A program made the translations under genes and the position numbers. The notes under the pieces are model-generated. The model ran no database searches, had not been told where the DNA came from, and saw only the letters and a program-made list of their open reading frames with translations. A stretch of 56,108 nucleotides of DNA from Clostridia bacterium (GTDB lineage: Bacteria > Bacillota > Clostridia > Oscillospirales > Acutalibacteraceae): assembly GCA_024692685.1 (NCBI GenBank), contig JAILMJ010000055.1, forward strand, positions 1 to 56,108, in the 5' to 3' direction. This document shows, in pieces, positions 30,192-40,177 of this stretch (the first letter of the stretch is position 1; each line of letters starts with the position of its first letter).

Positions 30192-32156
30192 GTGGACAAA
30201 TTCAAGCTTGTTGCCCCTTTTGCGCCTACCGGTGACCAGCCCGAGGCTATTGCCGGCCTTGTTGACGGCTTAAACAGAGGTTATAAAGAACAGACTCTCC
30301 ACGGGGTTACCGGTTCGGGCAAAACATTCACAATGGCAAACATTATAGCTCAGGTGAACAGGCCGACGCTTGTGCTTGCTCACAATAAAACGCTTGCTTC
30401 CCAGCTCTGCAGTGAATTCAAGGAGTTTTTTCCCGATAATGCGGTGGAGTATTTTGTTTCGTATTATGATTATTATCAGCCCGAGGCATATATAGCCACA
30501 ACGGATACCTATATTGAAAAGGACTCCGCCATCAATGACGAGATAGATAAACTGCGCCATTCGGCGACCTCCGCCCTATCCGAAAGGCGGGATGTTATCA
30601 TTGTCGCCTCGGTTTCCTGCATATATACCCTCGGAGACCCCATAGATTACAGAAGTATGGTCATTTCTCTGCGTACAGGCATGGAAAAGAGCAGGGATGA
30701 ACTTATAGAAAAGCTCGTTTCGATACAGTATGAGCGCAACGATATAGATTTCAGCAGAAACAAATTCAGAGTGCGCGGAGACGTGGTGGAGGTCTTTCCG
30801 GTTTATTCAAATGAAAACGCAGTCAGAATTGAATTTTTCGGAGACGAAGTTGACAGAATAAGTGAAATCAACGCCCTAACAGGCCAGGTGAAGAGCGTTC
30901 TTTCCCATGTGGCGATTTATCCCGCTTCTCATTATGTTATATCGCCTGACAAAATGATGAGATCCGTTGAAGAGATAAAGGCCGAAATGGAAGAACGGGT
31001 AAAGTACTTTGAGGAAAACGGAAAGCTTCTGGAGGCACAACGTATCAGGCAGAGAACAGAATATGATATGGAAATGCTTCTTGAAACGGGATTCTGCAAG
31101 GGAATTGAGAATTATTCAAGGGTCATGTCGGGCAGGGCGCCGGGTTCGGCTCCTTTCACGCTTCTCAATTATTTTCCCGATGATTTCATTCTTTTTGTTG
31201 ATGAATCCCATGTCACTCTGCCTCAGGTCAGAGCAATGTACGGCGGCGACAGGGCAAGAAAAGAAAGTCTTGTTGAGTACGGTTTTCGTTTGCCATCTGC
31301 GTTTGATAACCGACCGCTGACATTTGATGAATTCTATGAAAGGGTCGGGCAGAAAATTTTTGTCAGCGCAACTCCCGGTGAATTTGAGAAGGAAAAGAGC
31401 GCAAAGATTGTAGAGCAGCTTATCAGACCTACGGGGCTTCTTGATCCCGAGATTTCGGTAAGGCCTGTTGAGGGTCAGATTGATGATCTCGTTTCCGAAA
31501 TTAACATAAGGGCGCAAAAGAAAGAGCGCACCCTCGTCACAACGCTCACGAAGCGTATGGCTGAGGATTTGACGGAATACCTTGAAAATCTCGATATTAA
31601 AGTAAGATATATGCACCATGATATTGACACCATTGAAAGAATGGAAATCATTAGAGGGCTGCGCCTCGGAGACTTTGACGTGCTTGTCGGCATAAATCTG
31701 CTCAGAGAAGGCCTTGATATCCCGGAGGTTTCGCTTGTTGCAATTCTCGACGCGGATAAAGAGGGCTTCCTGCGAAGCGAAACCTCACTGATTCAGACCT
31801 GCGGCAGAGCGGCAAGAAACGCCGAAGGCAAGGTCATTATGTATGCCGACTTTGTCACTCCTTCTATGGAAAAGGCGATAACGGAAACAGAACGCCGTCG
31901 AAAAAAGCAGATTAAATACAATGAGGAGCACGGCATAGTTCCCAAGACAATCGTCAAGGATGTCAGGGATATAATTGAGATATCCTCAAGAGATGACGGC
32001 AATGTTTCATACGAGAAGATGAGCAGAAGAGATAAGGAAGCGCTCATTGCAAAGCTCACGGCGGAAATGAAGGCGGCGGCAAAGATTCTTGAATTTGAGC
32101 ACGCGGCATATCTCAGGGATAAGATAGAAAAAATAAAGAATTCCGGTAAGAGGTAA
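30192..32156 (+). CDS. uvrB: Excinuclease ABC subunit B
   Basis: A 654-residue damage-verifying helicase of nucleotide excision repair. [20 protein letters not shown] at the N-terminus; Walker [11 protein letters not shown]; the DNA-separating beta-hairpin region [20 protein letters not shown] (Walker B); helicase motif [18 protein letters not shown] and [10 protein letters not shown]-terminal UVR motif (about 620-654) that binds UvrC. The GTG at 30192 with GAGTGGTGA upstream is preferred to a TTG at 30174. It is followed three bases later by uvrA. Confidence 0.97.
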   Translation: MDKFKLVAPFAPTGDQPEAIAGLVDGLNRGYKEQTLHGVTGSGKTFTMANIIAQVNRPTLVLAHNKTLASQLCSEFKEFFPDNAVEYFVSYYDYYQPEAYIATTDTYIEKDSAINDEIDKLRHSATSALSERRDVIIVASVSCIYTLGDPIDYRSMVISLRTGMEKSRDELIEKLVSIQYERNDIDFSRNKFRVRGDVVEVFPVYSNENAVRIEFFGDEVDRISEINALTGQVKSVLSHVAIYPASHYVISPDKMMRSVEEIKAEMEERVKYFEENGKLLEAQRIRQRTEYDMEMLLETGFCKGIENYSRVMSGRAPGSAPFTLLNYFPDDFILFVDESHVTLPQVRAMYGGDRARKESLVEYGFRLPSAFDNRPLTFDEFYERVGQKIFVSATPGEFEKEKSAKIVEQLIRPTGLLDPEISVRPVEGQIDDLVSEINIRAQKKERTLVTTLTKRMAEDLTEYLENLDIKVRYMHHDIDTIERMEIIRGLRLGDFDVLVGINLLREGLDIPEVSLVAILDADKEGFLRSETSLIQTCGRAARNAEGKVIMYADFVTPSMEKAITETERRRKKQIKYNEEHGIVPKTIVKDVRDIIEISSRDDGNVSYEKMSRRDKEALIAKLTAEMKAAAKILEFEHAAYLRDKIEKIKNSGKR

Positions 32157-32159
32157 ACT

Positions 32160-35000
32160 ATGGCTTCAGAAAATCTGGTTATCCGGGGAGCAAAAGAACA
32201 TAATTTAAAAAACATTGATGTAACCATACCGAGAGACAAACTTGTCGTTTTCACCGGTCTTTCCGGTTCAGGCAAATCATCTCTCGCATTTGACACCATA
32301 TATGCAGAGGGACAGAGAAGATACGTTGAGTCCCTTTCATCATACGCAAGGCAGTTCCTCGGTCAGATGGATAAACCCAATGTTGAGAGCATAGACGGAC
32401 TTTCACCCGCAATATCAATAGATCAGAAATCAACGTCAAAAAATCCGCGTTCCACAGTCGGAACGGTTACGGAGATTTATGACTATCTTCGTCTTCTCTA
32501 TGCCAGAATAGGAATTCCGCACTGTCCGGTCTGCGGGAGAGAAATAACACGGCAGACTGTTGATGATATAGTCGATCAGGTGCTGTCTCTCGAACAGGGA
32601 ACCAGGGTGCAGATTCTCGCCCCCGTCTCAAGAGGAAAAAAGGGAAGATTTGAGAAGGAGCTCGAATCACTCCGAAAAAACGGCTTCACCCGTGTGCGTA
32701 TTGACGGAATGAATTATGATCTTTCCGAAGAAATAAAGCTCGAAAAAAACATCAAGCATAATATTGAGGCGATTGTAGACAGGCTTGTTATCAAAGACGG
32801 TATACGCTCACGCCTGTCCGATTCAATAGAAACGGCAACGGAACTTTCGGGAGGCCTGCTGATTGTCAGCCTGTCGGAAGACAGAGACCTGATGTATTCA
32901 ATGAATTTTGCCTGCCCCGAGCACGGCGTCAGTATTGAAGAACTCGAGCCACGCTCGTTTTCGTTCAACAACCCCTTCGGCGCCTGCCCGAAATGTCTCG
33001 GACTCGGCGAATTTATGAGGGTTGACCCCGATTTGCTTGTTCCGGACAAAAAACTCTCCATAAATCAGGGAGCCATAAAAGCGAGCGGCTGGGGTGTACG
33101 GGACAGCTCAATAGCCAAGATGTATATGGAAGGGCTTGGCAGAGAATACGGTTTTTCCCTCGATGATTCGTTTTCAACTCTTTCCGCAAAAGCGGTTAAG
33201 ACAATTCTTTACGGGTCTGAGGGCAAAAAAATAAAATTCACAAGACCCGGAGTTTACGGCGAAGGGAATTATACATATACGGCTGATTTTGAGGGCATAA
33301 TCACAAACCTTGAGAGGCGCTATACCGAATCCGGAAGCGAGGCAATCCGGTCGGAAATCGAGGAATATATGTCCGGTGAAAAATGCCCCGAGTGTAACGG
33401 CGCAAGGCTTAAAAAGGAATCGCTGTGCGTTACTGTCGGAGGTATAAACATAGATGAGTTTTCACGCAAATCCATCACCGATGAATTATCTTTTCTCAAT
33501 TCGCTCAAGCTCACCGAAAGGGAGCATCTCATAGGTGATTTGATTCTGAAAGAAATCAGGTCAAGGCTGGAGTTCCTTTCGAGCGTAGGCCTTGATTACC
33601 TCCAGCTTTCAAGACCAAGCGCAACGCTTTCGGGCGGCGAAGCCCAGAGAATAAGGCTTGCCACACAGATTGGCTCCTCTCTTATAGGAGTTCTTTATGT
33701 CCTGGATGAGCCGAGCATAGGTCTTCATCAAAGGGACAACAGCAAACTTCTCAGGACTCTTAAAAATCTGAGGGACCTCGGCAATACCCTGATTGTTGTT
33801 GAGCATGATGAAGAAACCATGATGAATGCGGATTATATTGTCGATATCGGCCCCGGAGCCGGTATTCACGGCGGTGAACTTGTTTGCAGCGGAACGCCGG
33901 AAGATATTATGAATTGCAAGGAGTCCGTAACCGGTCAGTATCTCAGCGGGAAAAAATCTATCCCCGTTCCCGAAAAGAGGAGAAGCGGCAACGGCAGATT
34001 TCTGACGATTCATTCCGCCGCGGAAAACAACCTTAAAAATATAGATGTTTCCATCCCTCTCGGGAGTTTTGTTTGCGTAACAGGTGTGTCCGGAAGCGGA
34101 AAATCCTCACTTGTCAATGAGATTTTATATAAACACCTTGCGGTAGTGCTTAATAACGCAAAAAAAATCTGCGGCAAGAGCGGTGAAATAACAGGCACCG
34201 AATATCTGAACAAGGTTATAAATATTGACCAGTCCCCGATAGGCAAAACACCGCGTTCAAACCCCGCCACATATACCGGTGTGTTTACTGATATCCGTGA
34301 GCTCTTCGCCCAGACAGTTGACGCTAAGAAAAAGGGCTATAAAGCAAACAGATTTTCTTTCAATGTCAAGGGAGGCAGATGCGAGGCCTGCCAGGGTGAC
34401 GGTGTCACAAAGATTGAGATGCAGTTTCTTTCTGATGTCTATATCCCGTGCGAAACCTGTCACGGTGAAAGATATAACAGGGAAACTCTCGAGGTAAAAT
34501 ACAAGGGCGCTAACATTCACGATGTGCTTGAAATGACGGTTGAAGAGGCAATGAACTTCTTCAGCAGCATACCTAAAATCAGACGGAAAATCGAGACTTT
34601 ATATGATGTCGGCCTCGGATATATCAAACTCGGTCAGCCCGCAACCACTCTTTCGGGCGGCGAGGCGCAGAGGGTAAAGCTCGCAACAGAACTTGCCAAG
34701 CAGTCAACCGGAAGCACTATCTATATTCTTGATGAGCCGACAACCGGTCTTCACACGGCGGACGTTCATAAACTGATAGATGTGCTCCAGAAATTTGTTG
34801 ACGGCGGAAATACCGTACTCGTTATCGAGCATAATCTTGATGTCATAAAGACGGCGGATTATATTATCGACCTCGGTCCGGAAGGCGGGGACAAGGGCGG
34901 ATATATTGTTGCCGAAGGTACTCCCGAGCAGGTTGCAAAAGTCAAGGCTTCATATACCGGCCAGTATCTGAAATCTTTGCTCAAAAAGTCAGGAAAATGA
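32160..35000 (+). CDS. uvrA: Excinuclease ABC subunit A
   Basis: A 946-residue damage-recognition ATPase. It has two ABC modules with Walker [13 protein letters not shown] and [12 protein letters not shown], two signatures ([24 protein letters not shown]), and zinc-binding CxxC pairs ([22 protein letters not shown] with CETCHGE). It loads UvrB on damaged DNA. AGAGGTAAACT gives the ribosome binding site. Co-transcribed with uvrB; length normal for the family. Confidence 0.97.
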   Translation: MASENLVIRGAKEHNLKNIDVTIPRDKLVVFTGLSGSGKSSLAFDTIYAEGQRRYVESLSSYARQFLGQMDKPNVESIDGLSPAISIDQKSTSKNPRSTVGTVTEIYDYLRLLYARIGIPHCPVCGREITRQTVDDIVDQVLSLEQGTRVQILAPVSRGKKGRFEKELESLRKNGFTRVRIDGMNYDLSEEIKLEKNIKHNIEAIVDRLVIKDGIRSRLSDSIETATELSGGLLIVSLSEDRDLMYSMNFACPEHGVSIEELEPRSFSFNNPFGACPKCLGLGEFMRVDPDLLVPDKKLSINQGAIKASGWGVRDSSIAKMYMEGLGREYGFSLDDSFSTLSAKAVKTILYGSEGKKIKFTRPGVYGEGNYTYTADFEGIITNLERRYTESGSEAIRSEIEEYMSGEKCPECNGARLKKESLCVTVGGINIDEFSRKSITDELSFLNSLKLTEREHLIGDLILKEIRSRLEFLSSVGLDYLQLSRPSATLSGGEAQRIRLATQIGSSLIGVLYVLDEPSIGLHQRDNSKLLRTLKNLRDLGNTLIVVEHDEETMMNADYIVDIGPGAGIHGGELVCSGTPEDIMNCKESVTGQYLSGKKSIPVPEKRRSGNGRFLTIHSAAENNLKNIDVSIPLGSFVCVTGVSGSGKSSLVNEILYKHLAVVLNNAKKICGKSGEITGTEYLNKVINIDQSPIGKTPRSNPATYTGVFTDIRELFAQTVDAKKKGYKANRFSFNVKGGRCEACQGDGVTKIEMQFLSDVYIPCETCHGERYNRETLEVKYKGANIHDVLEMTVEEAMNFFSSIPKIRRKIETLYDVGLGYIKLGQPATTLSGGEAQRVKLATELAKQSTGSTIYILDEPTTGLHTADVHKLIDVLQKFVDGGNTVLVIEHNLDVIKTADYIIDLGPEGGDKGGYIVAEGTPEQVAKVKASYTGQYLKSLLKKSGK

Positions 35001-35043
35001 ACGGGGCGCATACCGTATCTTACTATGAAAAGGATTGATATAC

Positions 35044-36168
35044 TTGGAAAATCTGAATTTCAATATTGAAGAAATCTTAAATGCCTTTGATTTCGGCGGC
35101 AGATTCAAGAGTTGCCGCGTAATAGGCGACGGACATATAAACGACACCTTTGCGTTTACTTTTGACGTAAACGGCGAAGAAAAGAATTACCTCGTTCAGG
35201 AACTGAATACAAATGTTTTCAGAAAACCCGTTGAGCTTATGAACAATGTTGTCGGTGTAACAAGACACCTTTACAATAAAGTTCTCAGCAGGGGCGGTGA
35301 TACCGGCAGGGAATGTCTTTTCATAATAAACGCCAGGGACGGTAAACCGTTTTACATCGACTCGGGCAACAGATTCTGGCGCTGCTTCAATTATGTCAAC
35401 GATGCTCATTCCGTTCAGCTTGTGGAAAGCCCGGATGTTTTCAAAAAAGCGGGCAAGGCATTCGGAACCTTCCAGTGTCTGCTGTCGGATTATCCCATAG
35501 ACGGGCTTGTTGAAACAATTCCGAATTTTCATAATACCGTTTCCCGTTTTGCGGATTTCAAAAAAGCCGTAAAGGACAACCTTTCAGGCAGAGCGGCAAA
35601 CTGCGCAGATGAGATTGATTTTATTATGAAGAGGGAAAAAGACTGCGGTGTTCTTGTCGGTATGCTTGAGAGAGGTGAGCTTCCCGTCAGAGTTACCCAT
35701 AATGACACAAAGCTCAACAACGTTATGTTTGACAATAAAACCGGTGAGGGTATCTGCATAGTTGACCTTGATACTGTTATGCCGGGGCTTTCGCTTTACG
35801 ATTTCGGTGACAGTATCCGTTTCGGCGCAAGTACGGCGGCGGAGGATGAAAAGGATCTCGATAAGGTCCATTTCAGTCCGGAATATTTCAAGGCCTATGT
35901 TGAGGGATACCTTGAAACCGCCGGCAGTACCCTAACCCCCGGCGAAATCGACAATCTCGCCTTTTCTTCAAAGCTTATGACGCTTGAATGCGGAATGCGT
36001 TTTCTCGGCGATTACCTAAACGGGGACACATATTTCAAGACGGATTATTTCGACCATAATCTTGTTCGCTGCCGCACACAGTTGAAACTTGTTGATGAGA
36101 TGGAGAAAAACATGGATCTTATGAACAGAATTGTCAACGGCGCGTGCGTAACCCTCGGACTTAAATGA
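35044..36168 (+). CDS. N-acetylhexosamine 1-kinase-like phosphotransferase
   Basis: A 374-residue aminoglycoside-phosphotransferase-fold kinase: GDGHINDTFAFTFDVNGEE (nucleotide loop), YLVQELN (Lys replaced by Gln in the ATP strand), catalytic VTHNDTKLNNVMFD, metal-binding ICIVDLDTVMPG. The layout matches NahK/LnpB-type N-acetylhexosamine kinases of host-glycan salvage. A TTG at 35044 is chosen for AAAGGA 9 bases upstream; a TTG at 35035 is too close to that site. Overlaps the next gene by 4 bases. Substrate is inferred. Confidence 0.85.
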   Translation: MENLNFNIEEILNAFDFGGRFKSCRVIGDGHINDTFAFTFDVNGEEKNYLVQELNTNVFRKPVELMNNVVGVTRHLYNKVLSRGGDTGRECLFIINARDGKPFYIDSGNRFWRCFNYVNDAHSVQLVESPDVFKKAGKAFGTFQCLLSDYPIDGLVETIPNFHNTVSRFADFKKAVKDNLSGRAANCADEIDFIMKREKDCGVLVGMLERGELPVRVTHNDTKLNNVMFDNKTGEGICIVDLDTVMPGLSLYDFGDSIRFGASTAAEDEKDLDKVHFSPEYFKAYVEGYLETAGSTLTPGEIDNLAFSSKLMTLECGMRFLGDYLNGDTYFKTDYFDHNLVRCRTQLKLVDEMEKNMDLMNRIVNGACVTLGLK

Positions 36169-36500
36169 TTACCGATGTAATTCCGGAAGCCGAGTTCAGA
36201 AGAAAAATCGCCCTTTGGTTTCTGAAGTATGACAGGGGAGCCGTTCCCCCGGAGGGGGCGGGTGTTGACGAATACTGCGAAAGTTTTGCCCTTCCCGAAA
36301 CAGACCTGATACATACTCAGTCGTTTGCGGACAGTGAAAACAACCTGATTACCCTGCTCAAAGGGAGCTATTCGCTCCGGGACTGGGAAACACGGAGCGG
36401 CAAAAAAGGCGAAAGAATAACCTTTTACAAGGTTATGAAAACCTTCGGGGATACGCCGGATGTTGAGCCTATACCCGTGGGATATATTATAGCAGACTGA
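36165..36500 (+). CDS. Hypothetical protein coupled to the hexosamine kinase
   Basis: A 111-residue soluble protein with no recognised domain: an N-terminal helix (EAEFRRKIALWFLKYDRGA), then a mixed stretch with LIHTQSFADSENNLITLLKG and a C-terminal strand VGYIIAD. It overlaps the kinase stop by four bases (ATGA), so it is translated with it and is probably a real gene. Function unknown. Confidence 0.65.
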   Translation: MITDVIPEAEFRRKIALWFLKYDRGAVPPEGAGVDEYCESFALPETDLIHTQSFADSENNLITLLKGSYSLRDWETRSGKKGERITFYKVMKTFGDTPDVEPIPVGYIIAD

Positions 36501-36634
36501 ACAGTATTATTATAATTAAAGTTGAAATGTTCACATTTGGATGTTAAAATACCTATTTACAAGGCATATTTTTACTAAAAACTGTTATATATTTAAAATT
36601 GGATACCGGAAAACGGAAGGAGACTGACACCTCT

Positions 36635-37408
36635 ATGCTTGAAAATCCTGCCTATAACGAAAACGGAGAAAAAATTCTTTGTGAAATGAACGGCAAAAAT
36701 GCCGAAATGCTGATGAATATAAAAGTCAAACGAATGGAAAAAGGCGAAAAGATTACGCTGCTTGACAGTGAAAACGAAACAGCAGTACTCCTTCTCTGCG
36801 GGAAGGTTTCGTTCACTCACGACGGTGTTACCGACACTACGGATTTCAGGGAAAGTCCTTTTCAGAAAACGCCCTTTGCCCTGCATTTCTGCAGAGGGAC
36901 CGGGGTTGAGATTGAAGCGCTTGAAAAATCCGAAATCATAATCCAGCAAACGGATAATGAGCGCAGATTCGATACCGTTTACTACACTCCCGAAAAGTGC
37001 CTTTATCAGGAATTCGGCGGTACACAGTGGGAGGGCACGGGTCACCGCACCTGCGCAACGATGTTTGATCTGAGCAATGCTCCGTATTCAAACCTTGTTC
37101 TCGGCGAGGTTTTTCATCATCCCGGCAGATGGTCAAGCTATCCTCCTCATTATCATCCGCAGCCCGAGGTTTATTATTATCAGTTCGATTATCCTCAGGG
37201 CTTCGGAGCAGCTTTTATGGGTGACGATGTCCAGAAAAGCACTCACGGTTCATTTGAATGTATTATTCCCAACAACGCCCACCAGCAGGTGTGTGCTCCG
37301 GGTTATACAATGTATTATGTCTGGATGATAAGACATCTGGACGGAGATCCCTGGGATAAGACAAGGATTTATGAAAAAGAGCATGAATGGCTCGCAAACG
37401 CGGATTAA
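36635..37408 (+). CDS. IolB-like cupin (5-deoxyglucuronate isomerase family)
   Basis: A 257-residue bicupin. The C-terminal cupin has the metal set SSYPPHYHPQPEVYYYQFD with a later His in NNAHQQV; HFCRGTGVEIEAL is in the N-terminal cupin. It resembles IolB of inositol catabolism, yet no other iol gene is present in the window, so another sugar-acid substrate is possible. The ATG at 36635 has GAAGGAG 12 bases upstream; an in-frame start at 36599 is less likely. Candidate promoter TTTACT-17-TAAAAT (about 36570-36598). Confidence 0.8.
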   Translation: MLENPAYNENGEKILCEMNGKNAEMLMNIKVKRMEKGEKITLLDSENETAVLLLCGKVSFTHDGVTDTTDFRESPFQKTPFALHFCRGTGVEIEALEKSEIIIQQTDNERRFDTVYYTPEKCLYQEFGGTQWEGTGHRTCATMFDLSNAPYSNLVLGEVFHHPGRWSSYPPHYHPQPEVYYYQFDYPQGFGAAFMGDDVQKSTHGSFECIIPNNAHQQVCAPGYTMYYVWMIRHLDGDPWDKTRIYEKEHEWLANAD

Positions 37409-37421
37409 CGGAGGCGATAAA

Positions 37422-38168
37422 GTGAAAGGATTAAAACGTATCTTATCTGTTCTGATGATAGTTTCAATATTGGTATCGGGAGTGATTTATGTTTCCGGAA
37501 CCGGTTTTGATGTGACTTCTGCGACAGGCGATGACAGATGGGGGAGACGCTCGACCTCGACAGACGCTCCTAAGGCAACGTCAACAGACACCAACGCACC
37601 GACGGATTCGAGATATGTCGCCAGAATGTATATCTGCTATACTTACGGCGACCGTAAATGGCCCGAAACCAAGGGACATACCTGGATTTATATTGAAAAT
37701 CTTTCCGATCATGAGATTCAGGTTGGCGCTTATCTGCTGCCGGTCGGTCAAGGCGTATCGTTAGGTACTTTTGCGAAAACCGTCAATGACGGAAGAGGCG
37801 TGTATTACAATGTTGAGGCTTACTGTATGAGAGACAGCGCGCAGAGAAGAAGCCTTTACCTCTCAAAAGACCTTGATGAGGCAACCATGGCAAGAGTCAG
37901 CGATAAGATTAACAATTCAAATTTCTGGACTTACCTTACAAATTGCGTATTCTTTGCCTGTACAACCTGGAACAGGGGCGGCGGAGCGTTTCAGTTCCCG
38001 TTCGGAGTTCCGATGATAAATATAGTTTTCTTCCGTCTTTACAGGCCCAAGACAGGAATAAGTATGTATAAGGTTAACAGAAACCAGGTTCTCAAACACG
38101 CCGGCGCAGGCAGCGACTCCTGGACTCAGGCGGTTTCCAACCAGACTTTAAGCACAAAAGTGGGTTGA
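37422..38168 (+). CDS. Secreted protein, possible permuted papain-fold (LRAT/NlpC-like) enzyme
   Basis: A 248-residue protein with an N-terminal signal/anchor (about 6-28), a Thr/Ser/Asp linker (about 30-60) and a compact domain: TKGHTWIYIENLSDHEI (a His-bearing strand), LLPVGQGVSLGTF, a helical middle, and WTYLTNCVFFACTTWNRGGG (an N-C-x-x-F-A helix). A His strand before a Cys helix is the order in permuted papain-like LRAT/YiiX hydrolases. This is inference from motifs. GTG start at 37422, with GGAGGCG 7 bases upstream; 13-base gap to the next gene. Confidence 0.6.
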   Translation: MKGLKRILSVLMIVSILVSGVIYVSGTGFDVTSATGDDRWGRRSTSTDAPKATSTDTNAPTDSRYVARMYICYTYGDRKWPETKGHTWIYIENLSDHEIQVGAYLLPVGQGVSLGTFAKTVNDGRGVYYNVEAYCMRDSAQRRSLYLSKDLDEATMARVSDKINNSNFWTYLTNCVFFACTTWNRGGGAFQFPFGVPMINIVFFRLYRPKTGISMYKVNRNQVLKHAGAGSDSWTQAVSNQTLSTKVG

Positions 38169-38181
38169 CGGGGTAACAGGT

Positions 38182-38943
38182 ATGTCATTCGGTTTGATAT
38201 TAAAAATTATAGTTGCCGCAATTATGAGTATTACAACGGTATTCTCTTCCTCCGGCAGGGATATCTGTATGATAGGGCATAGAGGATTCAGCGGCGTTTA
38301 TCCTCAGAACACGGAGCTCGCCTTTGAAAAGGCTGCAAGCAACGGTTTCGGCGGCGCGGAGACTGATATAAGAATGACTTCAGACGGAGTCTATGTTACA
38401 AGCCACGATTCGGATGTTGAGTTTAAAGACGGCTCATCTCTTCCCATCGCGGAGCATACTTATGCAGAGCTGACTGCCAAACCGTTAAAAAACAAAAAGA
38501 CACGCGACGAGGTTTACCTCTGCACCTTTAAGAGATACCTCGAAATAATGAAGGCAAACGATATGATTTGCTTCATAGAGCTTAAAGGCGATTTTGATAC
38601 CGCCCACGTCAAGGAGATTTTTGACATTGCAGCCGATACCTATGATTTGTCCAAGTGTATTCTGCAGTCATTTAGCAAGCAGAACCTTATTCAGGCAAGG
38701 GAGCTTTTCCCGGACCTTCCCCTTATGCTCACCTACGGTGAAGGGGACGGAGATTACTCATTCTGCTTTGACTACGGTTTTTCCATCGATGCCGAATACA
38801 GTACGGTGACAGAGGAAATGGTTGAGGAGTTCCATTCCCGCGGGCTTGAAGTGGGTGTGTGGACAGCCAACGAGCTCTTCGTTCTGAATTACTGCAAATC
38901 CCTCGGCGTTGATTACATTGAGTCTGACTATTTTTCAAGATAA
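38182..38943 (+). CDS. Secreted or membrane-anchored glycerophosphodiester phosphodiesterase
   Basis: A 253-residue GDPD TIM barrel behind an N-terminal hydrophobic segment (about 3-22). Motifs: MIGHRGFSGVYPQNTELAF (His-Arg and Glu), ETDIRMTSDGVYVTSHD (metal Glu/Asp and catalytic His), CFIELKGD, and VGVWTANELF near the end. It should hydrolyse glycerophosphodiesters outside the cell, unlike the cytoplasmic homologue at 9130. Co-directional with the preceding secreted protein (13-base gap); terminator after it. Confidence 0.88.
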   Translation: MSFGLILKIIVAAIMSITTVFSSSGRDICMIGHRGFSGVYPQNTELAFEKAASNGFGGAETDIRMTSDGVYVTSHDSDVEFKDGSSLPIAEHTYAELTAKPLKNKKTRDEVYLCTFKRYLEIMKANDMICFIELKGDFDTAHVKEIFDIAADTYDLSKCILQSFSKQNLIQARELFPDLPLMLTYGEGDGDYSFCFDYGFSIDAEYSTVTEEMVEEFHSRGLEVGVWTANELFVLNYCKSLGVDYIESDYFSR

Positions 38944-38958
38944 CTTCAATAAATAATA

Positions 38959-39001
38959 ACGGTCCCGATTTAAGGCTTTTGCTGCAACGGGGCCGTTTTT
39001 T
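38959..39001 (+). terminator. Terminator after the secreted GDPD gene
   Basis: ACGGTCCCG (38959-38967) pairs with CGGGGCCGT (38988-38996) with one wobble, followed by TTTTTTAT. Confidence 0.75.
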
Positions 39002-39046
39002 ATATTGCCTGCTGAAACATTATTTTGTCAAATAGGCAACTGATAA

Positions 39047-39075
39047 TTGTATTTTAAGAATCAGTATGTTATACT
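39047..39075 (+). promoter_or_regulatory. Promoter of the DUF2804 operon
   Basis: TTGTAT (39047-39052), 17-base spacer, TATACT (39070-39075) with an upstream TG (extended -10). Confidence 0.7.
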
Positions 39076-39103
39076 TGTAAAAAAATAAGGAGGGACTTAT
39101 TAT

Positions 39104-40177
39104 ATGGAAAAAACATATAAAGGCTGGCAGGAATGGAACTATAAAAGCAAGCAGACAGAGTACACCGAACCCACAAAACTGCTCGGCTCCGACGGTACGC
39201 TTCTTGCCAAGGGTTGGGCAAGGCACAATGTTTTTGAGTATGACCGTAAAAGCGTAAAGAAGGAAATGCGCCGCAAGGAGTGGGATTTTTATCAGCTTTC
39301 AAACGGCAAGTTTATGGTTCAGCTCAGCTTTGCCAATATTTCGCTCGGCGGTTATGTCTCCGCCTGCCTTGTTGATTTAAAGAACGGCAAGGTCATCAAA
39401 AATGCCTTTGTTCCTTTTTTAGGCGGCAAAGACAAGTATGTTTTACCTCCCAAGGGCGATGTACCCAATAATGTTAATATGACTGTCGGACCGGCTCATT
39501 TTGAGTTTGACACCAAAGAAACATCACGAACATTGTATTTTAAGTCCGGCGATGTTGAATGCAAATTCAGCATGGATATTATGCCGGGTCTCGAAAACAT
39601 CACCACCGTCCTTCCGTTTAAGGGCTTTCCTGACAGATATTTTATGACAACAAAGCAGAACTGCATGCCCTGCGAAGGCACATACAGATGCGGAAACCAA
39701 CTTTATGAATTCTCTAAGGATGACACTTTCTGCTGCCTTGACTGGGGCAGAGTAGATACGCCCTATGCTCTTGTATGGTATTGGGGCAACGGCTCAGCTT
39801 ATATTAATGATGAAAACGGCGACAGGCATATCTTCGGTTTTGAAATCACCTGGGGAATAGGCGATGAGAGCAACGCTACCGAAACCTGCATATTCTATGA
39901 CGGCAAGGCGCACAAATTCGGCGCGGTTGATGTTGAAACTTTCCCGAAGCCGGATAAATTCACCGATACCTGGCATTTCATCTCGGAAGACGGCAGGTTT
40001 GATATGTATATGGAGCCGTTCTATGATCATCATTCCGACCTCAACGTCCTCGCTATGAGAATGAACACCCATCAGGTTCACGGTATCTGGCACGGAACCG
40101 TGACTCTCGATGACGGCACAAAGCTTGAAATAAAGGATATGTACGCATTTTGCGAATATGTTGAAAACAGATGGTAA
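39104..40177 (+). CDS. DUF2804 domain protein
   Basis: A 357-residue soluble protein with the DUF2804 pattern: GWARHNVFEYDR, KEWDFYQL, the Trp-rich CCLDWGRVDTPYALVWYWGN and FGFEITWGIGD, and the C-terminal VHGIWHGTVTLDDG. DUF2804 is related to lipocalin-like AttH/CrtC folds that handle hydrophobic substrates; no reaction is established. No signal peptide. The downstream gene starts within its last codons, so the two form a coupled pair. Confidence 0.85.
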   Translation: MEKTYKGWQEWNYKSKQTEYTEPTKLLGSDGTLLAKGWARHNVFEYDRKSVKKEMRRKEWDFYQLSNGKFMVQLSFANISLGGYVSACLVDLKNGKVIKNAFVPFLGGKDKYVLPPKGDVPNNVNMTVGPAHFEFDTKETSRTLYFKSGDVECKFSMDIMPGLENITTVLPFKGFPDRYFMTTKQNCMPCEGTYRCGNQLYEFSKDDTFCCLDWGRVDTPYALVWYWGNGSAYINDENGDRHIFGFEITWGIGDESNATETCIFYDGKAHKFGAVDVETFPKPDKFTDTWHFISEDGRFDMYMEPFYDHHSDLNVLAMRMNTHQVHGIWHGTVTLDDGTKLEIKDMYAFCEYVENRW

